Positions 20,600-31,335 of a stretch of DNA of 64,000 nucleotides are shown one piece after another. The DNA lies in the NCBI RefSeq assembly GCF_014637175.1, contig NZ_BMEV01000002.1, positions 37,798-101,797 on the forward strand, read 5' to 3'. The notes below the pieces were generated by a model. It was not told where the DNA came from. It saw nothing but the letters and a program-made list of their open reading frames with translations, and made no database searches. The translations under genes and the position numbers were made by a program. This DNA comes from Compostibacillus humi (GTDB lineage: Bacteria; Bacillota; Bacilli; Bacillales; Amphibacillaceae). Position 1 is the stretch's first letter, and each line of letters starts with the position of its first letter.

Positions 20600-22153
20600 A
20601 TGGCCAAACAATCATTTTTACAAGGCGCGCTAATATTAATAGCTGCTGGCATTATTACCCGGTTTCTAGGATTTATTAACCGGATTGTACTCGCAAGGCT
20701 TTTGGGGGAAGAAGGAATGGGGCTATATATGATGGCATTGCCTACCCTATTTCTGGCGATGACGCTGACCCAAATCGGATTGCCGGTTGCTATCGCAAAG
20801 CGAATCTCCGAAGCGGAAGCGTTAGGAAATAGGAAAAAAGTGAAGCAGATATTAGTCGTGTCCCTTGCGATCACCTTTATTAGCAGCATCATCGTTACGA
20901 TGATTATGGTCATTGGCAGTCCGTATATCGCAAAAACGTTATTAACGGATGAGCGGACGATGTATCCTTTGCTTGCCATCAGCCCGATTATCCCGATTAC
21001 TGCAATTTCTTCCGTCATCCGCGGATATTTTCAAGGAAAACAAAACATGAAACCGCAAAGCTATGCTCAAGTGCTTGAGCAAATTGTTCGCATCCTTTTC
21101 GTATTCCTTTTCGTTTACTTGCTGCTTCCGTACGGCGTGGAATTTGCAGCTGCAGGGGCGATGTTTAGCGTGATTATCGGGGAATTTGTTTCTCTCCTCT
21201 ATATGATCAAAATGTTCCAGTACAGTAAAAAAATCCGGATTCGGACCAACTTTTTTTCCTTCCTTCGTTCCAGCAAAGACACCATCAAACAATTATTTTC
21301 CATCGCATTGCCAAGTACAGGCAGCAGGATGATTTCTTCCCTCAGCAATTTTTTCGAACCGATACTCGTCGCACAGAGCCTGGCAATCGCTGGAGTGGCC
21401 GCAACCGTTGCCACAAAGCAATACGGGGAGTTGACCGGATTTGTACTTCCTTTATTATATTTGCCAACCTTTATTACCCATTCGTTGGCAATTGCCCTAG
21501 TCCCTTCGATTTCTGAAGCAGAAGCGAAAAATAACCGGAAATTAATCCATTATCGGATTCATCAGTCTATACGCATTTCCTTTGCTTCGGGTGCAATTGC
21601 AACCGTAATTTTAACCTTATTTTCTGTGCCGATTTTAACTTTTATGTACGGGACTGCGAATGCGAGCCATTATGTTATGTTTATGGCGCCTTTTTATATA
21701 TTGTTGTATATTCAATCCCCGCTGCAAGCTGCATTGCAAGCATTAGACCTGGCTAAAAGTGCCATGTGGAACAGCTTAATCGGGGCGGTTGTAAAACTGA
21801 CAATTCTATTCCTGCTTACTTCGAACCCAAATATCGGCATTTACGGTGTTGCCATTTCAATGAACGTTACAGTAGTCCTTATTACATTGCTGCACTTATT
21901 CACTTTGAAAAAGGCCATCGCGTATTACATTCCGGTCAAAGTATTGCTTAAGATGATTTTCCTTTTACTGGCGTCATTTCTTGCAGGATATGGGTTAATG
22001 CAATTATTTGAATCGGCGATCCATCAAGTTGGTATTTTTCTAATCGTCTTGCTTCTGTTCACCGGAATCTACCTTTTCATCCTATTTGCTTTAAAATTTG
22101 TCACAAAGGAAGAGCTTCAACAAATTCCTTTCTTGCAAAAATGGCTATCTTAA
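20600..22153 (+). CDS. spoVB: Stage V sporulation protein B, MOP-superfamily lipid II flippase-like
   Basis: 517-residue polytopic membrane protein of the MurJ/Wzx (MOP) exporter superfamily (B. subtilis SpoVB 518), with about 14 predicted helices. It is needed for spore cortex peptidoglycan, presumably by flipping lipid-linked precursors in the mother cell. Recognisable segments are ITRFLGFINRIVLARLLGEE at the N-terminus and SVIRGYFQGKQNMKPQSYAQ. The frame is open upstream to 20522, but GAGGT is 7 nt before the ATG at 20600 and family members start there. It could be a related YtgP-type paralogue; the comN/secDF context favours spoVB. Confidence 0.92.
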   Translation: MAKQSFLQGALILIAAGIITRFLGFINRIVLARLLGEEGMGLYMMALPTLFLAMTLTQIGLPVAIAKRISEAEALGNRKKVKQILVVSLAITFISSIIVTMIMVIGSPYIAKTLLTDERTMYPLLAISPIIPITAISSVIRGYFQGKQNMKPQSYAQVLEQIVRILFVFLFVYLLLPYGVEFAAAGAMFSVIIGEFVSLLYMIKMFQYSKKIRIRTNFFSFLRSSKDTIKQLFSIALPSTGSRMISSLSNFFEPILVAQSLAIAGVAATVATKQYGELTGFVLPLLYLPTFITHSLAIALVPSISEAEAKNNRKLIHYRIHQSIRISFASGAIATVILTLFSVPILTFMYGTANASHYVMFMAPFYILLYIQSPLQAALQALDLAKSAMWNSLIGAVVKLTILFLLTSNPNIGIYGVAISMNVTVVLITLLHLFTLKKAIAYYIPVKVLLKMIFLLLASFLAGYGLMQLFESAIHQVGIFLIVLLLFTGIYLFILFALKFVTKEELQQIPFLQKWLS

Positions 22154-22220
22154 ACTTCTATAATGCAAATTTGTGAATAGGATAGTGATAGGATGGACAA
22201 ACAGGAAAGGAGGATGCAAT

Positions 22221-22598
22221 TTGACGAGACAGTTGATTCATAGTCTGCTATTTGGCTGGATAGCGGTATTCGGATTAATTTTAGTTGCCAGTTTAATTGT
22301 CGCTGCATTGCTGAAATTTACTTCATTGGATGCACCTGCCTTAACGTGGATTACCCTCACAATCGGCGTCCTGTCCTTATTTATTGGCGGACTGATCGCA
22401 GGGCTCAAAGGAAAGGCAAAAGGGTGGGTCATCGGCGGAATTATCGGGATTGGATTTACATTATTTACATTTTTAGTACAGTACCTGGGCTACCAAACCG
22501 GCTTCTCCCTGCAGCAATCCCTCCATCATTTAGGGTATGTATTAGCAGCGGTAGTTGGCGGAATTATCGGGGTAAATGTCTCAAGCGACAGCAAATAA
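22221..22598 (+). CDS. yrzE: TIGR04086-type small integral membrane protein (YrzE-like)
   Basis: 125 residues with four hydrophobic segments (about 9-30, 36-56, 64-86, 100-121), Gly-rich, no catalytic motif. It matches the pattern and position of the TIGR04086 family (B. subtilis YrzE, between spoVB and yajC). The start chosen is TTG at 22221 because AAAGGAGG is 7-8 nt upstream; the frame is open back to 22173 without a ribosome-binding site. Function unknown. Confidence 0.75.
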   Translation: MTRQLIHSLLFGWIAVFGLILVASLIVAALLKFTSLDAPALTWITLTIGVLSLFIGGLIAGLKGKAKGWVIGGIIGIGFTLFTFLVQYLGYQTGFSLQQSLHHLGYVLAAVVGGIIGVNVSSDSK

Positions 22599-22601
22599 AC
22601 G

Positions 22602-22638
22602 AAAAAGAAGTTAATCTGTTTAAGATTAACTTCTTTTT
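22602..22638. terminator. Bidirectional terminator between the yrzE-like gene and yajC
   Basis: 15-bp perfect stem AAAAAGAAGTTAATC (22602-22616) with GATTAACTTCTTTTT (22624-22638). A-run on one side and T-run on the other. Confidence 0.9.
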
Positions 22639-22662
22639 TATCGAATATGGAACTATGTATGA

Positions 22663-22923
22663 TTAATTCTGTTTCACTTCGCGAACCGCGGAGCGGTCAT
22701 AAGTAAGCTTTGTCCCATTTTCCGTTAAAAGCACAATCGTTGATTCGTCTAAAGAATGAATCTTTCCATGGAATCCGCCGATTGTAATTACCTCATCGCC
22801 CTTTTGCAAATTATTTTGCATTTCCTGCACTTGGCGCTGACGCTTTTGCTGAGGCCGAATGAGTAAAAAGTAAAAAATAACAAACATTAAAATAATCGGT
22901 GCCAAAGAAACGAGCATTTCCAT
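22663..22923 (-). CDS. yajC: Preprotein translocase subunit YajC
   Basis: 86 residues. One N-terminal transmembrane helix (about 5-24, ending FYFLLIRPQQKRQR) is followed by a cytoplasmic domain with GDEVITIGGFHGKI, the YajC signature. It is an accessory part of the SecDF-YajC complex. The open frame continues upstream into tgt (to 23025), but GGAGGGG is 8 nt before the ATG at 22923. Last gene of the ruvA-ruvB-queA-tgt-yajC cluster. Confidence 0.95.
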   Translation of the reverse strand: MEMLVSLAPIILMFVIFYFLLIRPQQKRQRQVQEMQNNLQKGDEVITIGGFHGKIHSLDESTIVLLTENGTKLTYDRSAVREVKQN

Positions 22924-22957
22924 ACTTTCTTCCCCTCCTTTCCATAAAGAAAGAAAA

Positions 22958-25140
<2,183 letters not shown>

Positions 25141-25156
25141 TAGTACCTCTCCTAAC

Positions 25157-25357
25157 TCATTTTAGAAACCGTGCAAAAAAGGATAAAACAATGGTCAAAA
25201 TGATGCTGACAACGATGGAGGTGACAATGGGAAAATGAACTTGGACATTTCCGACTTTAAATTGGATATCTCCAGGAAGCCGGCCTATAAAATTCCATAC
25301 GAGACCAATCATGAGAAATATAATCCCTATGATTATAAAAAGTTTACCCATATTCAT
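25157..25357 (-). CDS. DUF2905 small membrane protein
   Basis: 66 residues with two hydrophobic segments (about 4-25 and 43-63) flanking [19 protein letters not shown], the DUF2905 signature. The ATG overlaps the ruvB stop by 4 nt (ATGA), implying translational coupling. Such a protein commonly sits between ruvB and queA in Bacilli (B. subtilis yrzS). Function unknown. Confidence 0.88.
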   Translation of the reverse strand: MNMGKLFIIIGIIFLMIGLVWNFIGRLPGDIQFKVGNVQVHFPIVTSIVVSIILTIVLSFFARFLK

Positions 25358-26358
25358 TTTTCTTCATGCCTTTCCAACCCAAAATGTTCATAAGCCTTGC
25401 CTGTTACAACCCTTCCCCTCGGCATTCGCTGCAGGAAACCGATTTGCAGCAAATAGGGCTCATATACATCTTCAATCGTTTGCGCTTCCTCGCCAATCGT
25501 TGCCGCAATCGTATCTAATCCGACCGGACCGCCATGAAACTGTTCAATGATGCCCAGCAATAATTTATGATCCGTATGGTCCAGTCCGAGGGAATCGACC
25601 TGCAGCATCCGTAATGCTTCTTTTGTCGTTTCGATGCTGATTTCCTTTTCTCCCTTTACTTGCGAAATATCGCGTATCCGTCTTAGCAGACGATTGGCAA
25701 TTCTCGGTGTTCCCCTCGACCTTTTTGCCACTTCGAATGCTGCCTCTTTTGTAATCGAAGTTTGAAAAATCTCTGCTGTCCGTTCCACAATCGAACATAA
25801 ATCATCTGTTTCATAAAATTCCAGCCTGCTTAATACACCAAAGCGGTCCCTTAATGGCGCTGACAACAAACCTGCCCTCGTCGTTGCCCCGACTAATGTA
25901 AATGGTGGCAAATCAATGCGGACCGACCTTGCACTGGGGCCCGTACCGATAACGATGTCAAGGAAAAAATCCTCCATAGCCGGGTACAGCACCTCTTCCA
26001 CCGTCCGGGGAAGGCGATGCACTTCATCGATGAACAGTACATCTCCCGGCTCCAATGACGATAAAATTGCCGCCAAATCCCCAGCCCGTTCTATCGCCGG
26101 ACCGGAGGTGGACCGGAACTGGACTCCCATTTCGTTGGCGATGATGGCCGCCAGAGTTGTTTTCCCCAATCCGGGCGGCCCGTATAATAAGACGTGGTCT
26201 AATGGCTCGTTCCGCATTTTCGCTGCCTTAATAAAGATTTGCAAATTTTCCTTTACTTTATGTTGTCCGATATATTGGCGGAGAGTCGTCGGCCGCAAAC
26301 TCATTTCTTCTGTCAATTCGTCATCCTGCAAATGGCCGTCTAATATTCGTTCTTCCAC
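25354..26358 (-). CDS. ruvB: Holliday junction branch migration helicase RuvB
   Basis: AAA+ motor of the RuvAB complex, 334 residues. Walker A GPPGLGKT at 60-67, Walker B DEVHR at 111-115, sensor region [18 protein letters not shown] and the C-terminal winged-helix [16 protein letters not shown]. It is 15 nt downstream of ruvA. No ruvC is present, as expected in Firmicutes, which use RecU for resolution. Confidence 0.98.
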   Translation of the reverse strand: MEERILDGHLQDDELTEEMSLRPTTLRQYIGQHKVKENLQIFIKAAKMRNEPLDHVLLYGPPGLGKTTLAAIIANEMGVQFRSTSGPAIERAGDLAAILSSLEPGDVLFIDEVHRLPRTVEEVLYPAMEDFFLDIVIGTGPSARSVRIDLPPFTLVGATTRAGLLSAPLRDRFGVLSRLEFYETDDLCSIVERTAEIFQTSITKEAAFEVAKRSRGTPRIANRLLRRIRDISQVKGEKEISIETTKEALRMLQVDSLGLDHTDHKLLLGIIEQFHGGPVGLDTIAATIGEEAQTIEDVYEPYLLQIGFLQRMPRGRVVTGKAYEHFGLERHEEK

Positions 26359-26373
26359 TCCTCTCCCTCCTTC

Positions 26374-26967
26374 CTATGTTTTTTGCAGCAAAGATAAAGC
26401 AGTGCGGATTAATTGATCCGTATTTTGTTTATCTTCCTTTTGCAATTCTGGAATAATATTTTTAATTTCCTTGTCCGAAAATCCAAGGGCTTTTAATGCT
26501 TCCAACGCATCGTCTAAATAAGACGCTTCCGTCAATTTTTCTGGTTTTGCCGCAGTAATAGAAAGCGCACTGTCTAATTTTCCTTTCAGATCCAATATAA
26601 TTTGCCTTGCTGTTTTCTTGCCGATTCCGGGAAATTGAACTAAATATTTTTCATCCTCCCGCTCAACAGCAGCAACAAAAGCAGATACATCGACGGCGCT
26701 TAAAATTCCTAAAGCACTTTTCGGCCCGATGCCGGACACGGAGATGAGTTTCGTAAATAAGTGTTTTTCGTCGTTGGTCTGAAAACCATATAATATATGG
26801 GCATCCTCACGGACATAGTAATATGTATGAACAAAGACTTCCTCATCCATATGGGCTTGGAACCGGTATGGATTTGGACAAATAACTTCATAGCCAATCC
26901 CGTTCACATCAATAATTACAGATTCATCCTGGATTGTCGAAAGGACGCCCCTAACGTATGCTATCAT
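26374..26967 (-). CDS. ruvA: Holliday junction DNA helicase subunit RuvA
   Basis: 197 residues: N-terminal OB-fold (MIAYVRGVLSTIQDESVIID), two helix-hairpin-helix motifs (LISVSGIGPKSALGIL, about 74-89, and VQFPGIGKKTARQII, about 109-123), and a C-terminal RuvB-binding helical domain. It forms the tetramer that grips the four-way junction. First gene of its operon. Confidence 0.97.
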   Translation of the reverse strand: MIAYVRGVLSTIQDESVIIDVNGIGYEVICPNPYRFQAHMDEEVFVHTYYYVREDAHILYGFQTNDEKHLFTKLISVSGIGPKSALGILSAVDVSAFVAAVEREDEKYLVQFPGIGKKTARQIILDLKGKLDSALSITAAKPEKLTEASYLDDALEALKALGFSDKEIKNIIPELQKEDKQNTDQLIRTALSLLQKT

Positions 26968-27012
26968 GCCCTTCCCCTTTCCTGTATCTATTTTACACGA
27001 CTCAATCTAATG

Positions 27013-27052
27013 AATAAACTTCCATTTCTGTTTCCAGAAATAGAAGTTTATT
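27013..27052 (-). terminator. Hairpin after yebC, probable terminator
   Basis: AATAAACTTC (27013-27022) pairs with GAAGTTTATT (27043-27052), extended inward by ATTTCTG/CAGAAAT. The minus-strand continuation CATTAG lacks a strong U-tract. Confidence 0.55.
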
Positions 27053-27060
27053 GCACTGAA

Positions 27061-27786
27061 TTATTCTGCTAAATTATGGAAAATATCTTGAACGTCTTCG
27101 TTTTCTTCCAGCGTTTCCAACAGTTTGTTCATTTTTTCCATATCTTCTTCTGAGACTTGCTGCTCGTTTTGCGGTATTAAGGTCACTTCCCCTTCTTCGA
27201 TGGAAAAGCCTAAATTTGTAAGATGATCGTATACCGACTGATAGGCATCCGGTTCGGTATATATTTCGTATGCATTATCGGTTTTAATCAAATCGTCTGC
27301 CCCGGCTTCCAATGCCTCTAAAGTCAGTTCGTCTTCATCAATTTCTCCAGCTTCATCCAAAATTAAAATATATCCTTTCCGGTCGAACATGAAGGATACA
27401 CTTCCGCTTTCGCCAAGATTTCCGCCGTTTTTCTTGAATGCATGTCTCACTTCCGAGGCGGTTCGGTTTTTATTATCCGTCAGCGCATGGACGATGACGG
27501 CAACACCGCCAGGACCATATCCTTCATAGGTAATTTCTTCAAAACTTTTACCATCCAGGGCACCGGTTGCTTTTTTTATGGCCCGTTCGATATTGTCATT
27601 CGGCATATTGTCTGCCTTCGCTTTTTCCACGGCGGTCCGTAACGCCGGGTTCATCGAAAGATCACCGCCGCCTAATTTGGCTGCAGTGTAAATATTTTTC
27701 GCATGACGCATAAAAATTTTGCCTTTTTTGGCATCTTGAGCATTTTTGCGTCTTTGAATATTTTTCCATTTTGAATGTCCTGCCAT
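27061..27786 (-). CDS. yrbC: YebC/PmpR-family protein (YrbC)
   Basis: 241 residues with the family start [25 protein letters not shown] and the central [15 protein letters not shown] (about 84-98). Long annotated as a transcriptional regulator. Recent work on bacterial and mitochondrial relatives supports a translation factor that relieves ribosome stalling at proline-rich stretches; which role applies here cannot be read from the sequence. It lies between coxA and ruvA, as in B. subtilis. Confidence 0.94.
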   Translation of the reverse strand: MAGHSKWKNIQRRKNAQDAKKGKIFMRHAKNIYTAAKLGGGDLSMNPALRTAVEKAKADNMPNDNIERAIKKATGALDGKSFEEITYEGYGPGGVAVIVHALTDNKNRTASEVRHAFKKNGGNLGESGSVSFMFDRKGYILILDEAGEIDEDELTLEALEAGADDLIKTDNAYEIYTEPDAYQSVYDHLTNLGFSIEEGEVTLIPQNEQQVSEEDMEKMNKLLETLEENEDVQDIFHNLAE

Positions 27787-27808
27787 CGGCCATTCCCCTT
27801 CCTTCCAT

Positions 27809-27853
27809 TATCCTTTCTAACTATATCAAAAAAAACACGGTTAGAAAAGGATA
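27809..27853. repeat. Inverted repeat between coxA and yebC
   Basis: TATCCTTTCTAAC (27809-27821) pairs with GTTAGAAAAGGATA (27840-27853) with one bulged base. It may terminate coxA transcription, but no clean U-tract follows. Confidence 0.5.
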
Positions 27854-27867
27854 AGGCAGGCGTTGAT

Positions 27868-28419
27868 TCAATCCGCAAATCGTTCCGAGTTAAAGAAAAT
27901 GTCCAGCTCGTCGTATTTGCTATGGTTAAAACGGGAATGGGTATTTTTCAAATGATGCCACTCCGCATCATCGGTAAAAATGATTATTTCCTTATTTGTA
28001 TCCGGCACGATCTCTTTCACCCAAGCTTTGACCATCTCATTAGTTACTTTCTTTTCCCCGTCATCAGTGAGCATGACACCGACGACAATTTCCTTTTCGG
28101 TCGAGGCGACTTGAGCTTGAATAATCTGTTTATGCTTTCTCAATTCATTGGCAATGTGTTCCGTTTCTTCATTCGTATATGGGTCTGTATATCCGCTTTC
28201 ACTATCCAAATGATTTACTTTTCGCTGCTCACTTTGGGCATACCCGCCGACATCGCCGATGGATTTCGGTTCCATATTGCTTCTTTCCGCCTTTTCCATC
28301 TTTGTTTCGTATTTTATCGGCGCGAGATTGTCCTTTGCTTGATCCGCAGGTTCTTCTTGCGGGCCGCAGCCAGCCATTAATACGAGCATAAATATAAGAC
28401 TGATCCATTTTTTCATCAT
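27868..28419 (-). CDS. coxA: YhcN/YlaJ-type spore lipoprotein, CoxA-like
   Basis: 183-residue lipoprotein: signal peptide with lipobox LVLMAGC (Cys about residue 18), a polar linker, and a YhcN/YlaJ-like domain (about 85-165; HIANELRKHKQIIQAQV, KEIVVGVML). In B. subtilis coxA (yrbB) encodes a cortex-associated spore protein next to safA and yrbC. A frame-open TTG lies at 28425, but GGGAGG is 7 nt before the ATG at 28419. The ribosome-binding site is inside a 10-bp inverted repeat. Unlike in B. subtilis, nadE separates it from safA. Confidence 0.8.
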   Translation of the reverse strand: MMKKWISLIFMLVLMAGCGPQEEPADQAKDNLAPIKYETKMEKAERSNMEPKSIGDVGGYAQSEQRKVNHLDSESGYTDPYTNEETEHIANELRKHKQIIQAQVASTEKEIVVGVMLTDDGEKKVTNEMVKAWVKEIVPDTNKEIIIFTDDAEWHHLKNTHSRFNHSKYDELDIFFNSERFAD

Positions 28420-28426
28420 AAACAAA

Positions 28427-28457
28427 CCTCCCTTTCCTATAGTTTGAGAAAGGGAGG
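28427..28457 (-). terminator. 10-bp hairpin between nadE and coxA, overlapping the coxA ribosome-binding site
   Basis: CCTCCCTTTC (28427-28436) and GAAAGGGAGG (28448-28457) are perfect inverted copies, 11-nt loop. On the minus strand the stem is followed by TTTGTTT, so it can terminate nadE. Its second arm is the GGGAGG of coxA. Confidence 0.65.
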
Positions 28458-28489
28458 ATGAAATACACAGTTAATTTAAGGTAATCCAG

Positions 28490-29230
28490 TTATTTTCTTT
28501 TATATTGGGGGATGCTCGTCCGTTTATGTTCGGATCTTTGATGCAGTTTCTCGATTATTTCTCTATCTTTCGGCGGAACATCTTCCCCGTTCAAGTATGC
28601 ATCAATGATGTCATATGTCGTGCCTAGCTCCGCTTCATCCGTTTGGTTTTCCCAAAGATCTGCACTAGGTGCCTTTTCAATTACCCGTTCAGGAACACCG
28701 AGGCTTTTTGCCATTTCTCGCACTTCTGCTTTGGAAAAATCTACAATCGGCAGCAAGTCTACTCCGCCATCTCCGTATTTTGTGAAATACCCGGTATACC
28801 ATTCAGCTTTATTGTCAGTTCCGACGACTAAATATTGATAATTTGTTGCTACTGTATACAAAGCGCTCATTCTTAACCGTGCACGCAAATTTGCATTGGC
28901 AATTTGCTCCAAATTTTGATTAAAATCGTTTTTTTGTCCGATTTGTTCTTTAATGTGAGAAAACATAACCCGATGGGTTTCAGTTAAATCAATGGTAAGA
29001 GAGTTAATTCCGCACTGTTTGATTACTTCCTTCGCATCGGTTAAATGTTTTTCATCGGAATAAATCGGCATAATGACGCCTAATGAATGGTTGGGAGCTG
29101 CCAATTTAATTAAATTGGCTACGACAGCCGAATCAAGCCCTCCGCTCACGCCTACAACGAAGCCTTTTGCACCTGTCTTCTCCAGCTGTTCCCGCAGCCA
29201 ATGAACAACATTTTGTATTTCTCGTTCCAT
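28490..29230 (-). CDS. nadE: Ammonia-dependent NAD synthetase
   Basis: Amidates nicotinate adenine dinucleotide to NAD with ATP. 246 residues, single domain without a glutaminase part, hence ammonia-dependent. PP-loop SGGLDS at 29-34; substrate motif GTDNKAEWYTGYFTKYGDGG (about 137-156); C-terminal KRTSIPQYKR. Shorter than B. subtilis NadE (272). AAGGAGG precedes the ATG. It sits between safA and coxA, a position occupied by no gene in B. subtilis. Confidence 0.95.
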   Translation of the reverse strand: MEREIQNVVHWLREQLEKTGAKGFVVGVSGGLDSAVVANLIKLAAPNHSLGVIMPIYSDEKHLTDAKEVIKQCGINSLTIDLTETHRVMFSHIKEQIGQKNDFNQNLEQIANANLRARLRMSALYTVATNYQYLVVGTDNKAEWYTGYFTKYGDGGVDLLPIVDFSKAEVREMAKSLGVPERVIEKAPSADLWENQTDEAELGTTYDIIDAYLNGEDVPPKDREIIEKLHQRSEHKRTSIPQYKRK

Positions 29231-29356
29231 TCCACTTCCTCCTTGGATGTATCTAACATAGACTCATTTTAGCCCAACGGTATGAATTCGTCTACTTTTC
29301 CTAAAGCTGCTTATACTATGTGCTCATTCATAGAGGGCTATGCAATTTTTTGCGCA

Positions 29357-29389
29357 TATAAAAATGGACTGACATGTTCAGTCCATTTT
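29357..29389 (-). terminator. Terminator of safA
   Basis: 12-bp stem AAAATGGACTGA (29361-29372) with TCAGTCCATTTT (29378-29389), followed on the minus strand by a T-rich tail. Confidence 0.85.
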
Positions 29390-29400
29390 GCACCTTACTG

Positions 29401-30276
29401 TTATTTTTCCTCTTCATTATTATTTTGTGTTGGTGAAAAATTCGGATAGGTCGGCGGTTTTGGGTATGTTTCACCAGAAGAAGGTTCTGGCCGAGGCATA
29501 CCGTACATATACGGAAAATGTTGTGCTGCTCCGGCATCCATGTGCATCATATGCGGTCCCATCTCATGTTTTCCTCCTCCACACCCGCAATCTGGCATAG
29601 GGCTATGGTGCATTGGTGCAACATTAGGATGAAATGCCGGTTCCATGCAAGGCATCATCATTGGAAAACAAGGATGACATGGCATAACGTAATAGCAAGG
29701 TATCGGCTGAAAAGCGGGCTCCATCGGCACTGGCATTGGCAATGGAACAGGAGGCACTTGTTCTGGCATCTTTTCAGCAACCGGAGCTTTTTTCTCTTCC
29801 TTTTGAACAGGTTTTACCTCTTCTTTTACTTTTTTCTCTTCTTTTGGTACCGGTTTTATTTCCTCCTTCTTCTCTTCTGGCGGAAATATCGGCATGACTG
29901 GCATTTGAACATTTAACTGCTGCAAATCAAAATCAAGGGAAGGCATGGCAGGCATCTGGGGCATTGGTGTTTGAACGACCGGCATCTCTGGCTTAACAGG
30001 CTTTTTCTTTTGCACATCGTCTTCTTTCAAAACAGGCATCGGCTTTGGCGACATATCGTTATATGGCTTCTTCGTTTCTTTCTGAACAGTTGGCTTGGTG
30101 TCATGTTTTACTTGCTTCGTGGAAGTAGGTATTTTAATTTTCATGCCGGGCATAATCATATCCGGGCTTGCCAAATGGGAGTTTACAGCTTTCAGCTGTT
30201 CAAAATCAACCCCGTATTTTTTGGCAAGTTCCCATAATGTATCCCCTTTTTGAACAATGTGAATTTTCAAGTTCAA
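29401..30276 (-). CDS. safA: SafA-like spore coat morphogenetic protein (LysM domain, Met/Pro/Cys-rich tail)
   Basis: 291 residues. An N-terminal LysM domain (about 5-50; HIVQKGDTLWELAKKYGVD) binds peptidoglycan. A Lys/Glu/Pro linker follows with two KPV-x-KEEKK repeats (about 141-163). The Met/His/Pro-rich tail (about 170-265) has cysteines 194, 200, 203, 210, 230 and 232. SafA organises the inner coat of B. subtilis with SpoVID, encoded at 49.6 kb here. TTG start with AAAGGAG 6 nt upstream. B. subtilis SafA is longer (387) and also made as a short form from an internal start; M170 is a possible equivalent but has no clear ribosome-binding site. Confidence 0.85.
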   Translation of the reverse strand: MNLKIHIVQKGDTLWELAKKYGVDFEQLKAVNSHLASPDMIMPGMKIKIPTSTKQVKHDTKPTVQKETKKPYNDMSPKPMPVLKEDDVQKKKPVKPEMPVVQTPMPQMPAMPSLDFDLQQLNVQMPVMPIFPPEEKKEEIKPVPKEEKKVKEEVKPVQKEEKKAPVAEKMPEQVPPVPLPMPVPMEPAFQPIPCYYVMPCHPCFPMMMPCMEPAFHPNVAPMHHSPMPDCGCGGGKHEMGPHMMHMDAGAAQHFPYMYGMPRPEPSSGETYPKPPTYPNFSPTQNNNEEEK

Positions 30277-30383
30277 CCATACTCCTTTCGTAAATTTGAA
30301 CTGGGCTCATTACTATATCAACATATGCATCGCCAGTGAAAATGTTGACCTATCCCGAAACATTATCGAATAGGAGTATGGTT
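30275..30383. repeat. Inverted 12-bp copies flanking the safA upstream region
   Basis: AACCATACTCCT (30275-30286) and AGGAGTATGGTT (30372-30383) are perfect inverted copies 85 nt apart. The first covers the safA ribosome-binding site and start codon on the minus strand. The other would be an antisense copy upstream in a long transcript. Confidence 0.55.
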
Positions 30384-30449
30384 CAATCTCTTTTTTAAAA
30401 ACTCATTTTTGCATCTTCCTGCACAAAAGTGAAGAATTACTATACTTGA

Positions 30450-31304
30450 TTATACTTTAATATGGTAGACCGGGTATGTGCCTAAAATTGTAACTTGACA
30501 GCCGAGGGCTTCCAGTTCGGCCTTTACTCCCGGCAATAACACGTCATCGTATGGCTGATCGACATCGACGATAAAAAAGTAATTCCCCAGCCCTGTTTTC
30601 GTCGGCCGGGATTCAATTTTCGACAAGTTCATTTTTCGCCAGGCAAAGGCGGACAAAATTTGGTGCAATGCACCTGGTTCATCATTCGGCAAAGTGATCA
30701 ATAACGTCGTTTTCTCTGTCTTGATTGGGTGTTTGATGTTTATTTTCCTTTTATCTTTCGTTAAAGCAATAAAACGGGTATGGTTATTCGGATAATCATG
30801 AATATTTTCCTTAAATATTTTCAGCTTATATTCTTCAGCAGCCAGTTTATTCCCGATTGCCGCTTTCAACGTGTCGCCGTTTTTCGCAACAAGCTCAGCG
30901 GCACTGCCAGTAGAAGGCGAAAATTGGATCGTTGCGTTAGGCAAATTTTTATGAATAAATTGATGGCATTGGGCAATGGCGTGGCTATGGGAATAAACCT
31001 CTTTTATATCTTGAAAATTACCGGAAAAATTCGGATGCACAAGCAAATGTTGCTGTATAGGGACAACAACTTCCGCCAAAATCGGCAGTCGCACTTGGTG
31101 AACTAAATAATCAACGGTCAGTTGTACTGTACCTTCGATGGCATTTTCCAGCGGGACGACTCCGATATCTATTTCTCCATTGTCTACCGCGTCAATGCAT
31201 TCCGGTATAGTCGTAAATCCGATCTTTTTCTCCCCATTAAATGTATAATCTACCGCTAATTTCGTAAATGTTCCTTTTGGTCCTAAGTATCCGATTGTAG
31301 TCAA
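30450..31304 (-). CDS. pheA: Prephenate dehydratase
   Basis: Converts prephenate to phenylpyruvate in phenylalanine synthesis. 284 residues: catalytic domain (about 1-180; GYLGPKGTFTKLAV, PLENAIEGTVQLTVD, NHTRFIAL) and a C-terminal ACT domain with the Phe-binding signature ESRPTKTGLGNYFFIVD (about 237-253), so feedback inhibition is expected. It is downstream of obgE, as in B. subtilis, but pheB (ACT protein) is missing between them. Confidence 0.97.
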   Translation of the reverse strand: MTTIGYLGPKGTFTKLAVDYTFNGEKKIGFTTIPECIDAVDNGEIDIGVVPLENAIEGTVQLTVDYLVHQVRLPILAEVVVPIQQHLLVHPNFSGNFQDIKEVYSHSHAIAQCHQFIHKNLPNATIQFSPSTGSAAELVAKNGDTLKAAIGNKLAAEEYKLKIFKENIHDYPNNHTRFIALTKDKRKINIKHPIKTEKTTLLITLPNDEPGALHQILSAFAWRKMNLSKIESRPTKTGLGNYFFIVDVDQPYDDVLLPGVKAELEALGCQVTILGTYPVYHIKV

Positions 31305-31335
31305 ACAGGTTCCTCCTCTTTCATTGCTACCGTGA

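Noticed and set aside
29900..30200. Low-complexity repeats in safA considered as a CRISPR-like or tandem array
   Set aside because: They are in-frame Pro/Met/Lys codon repeats of a coat protein, with irregular spacing.
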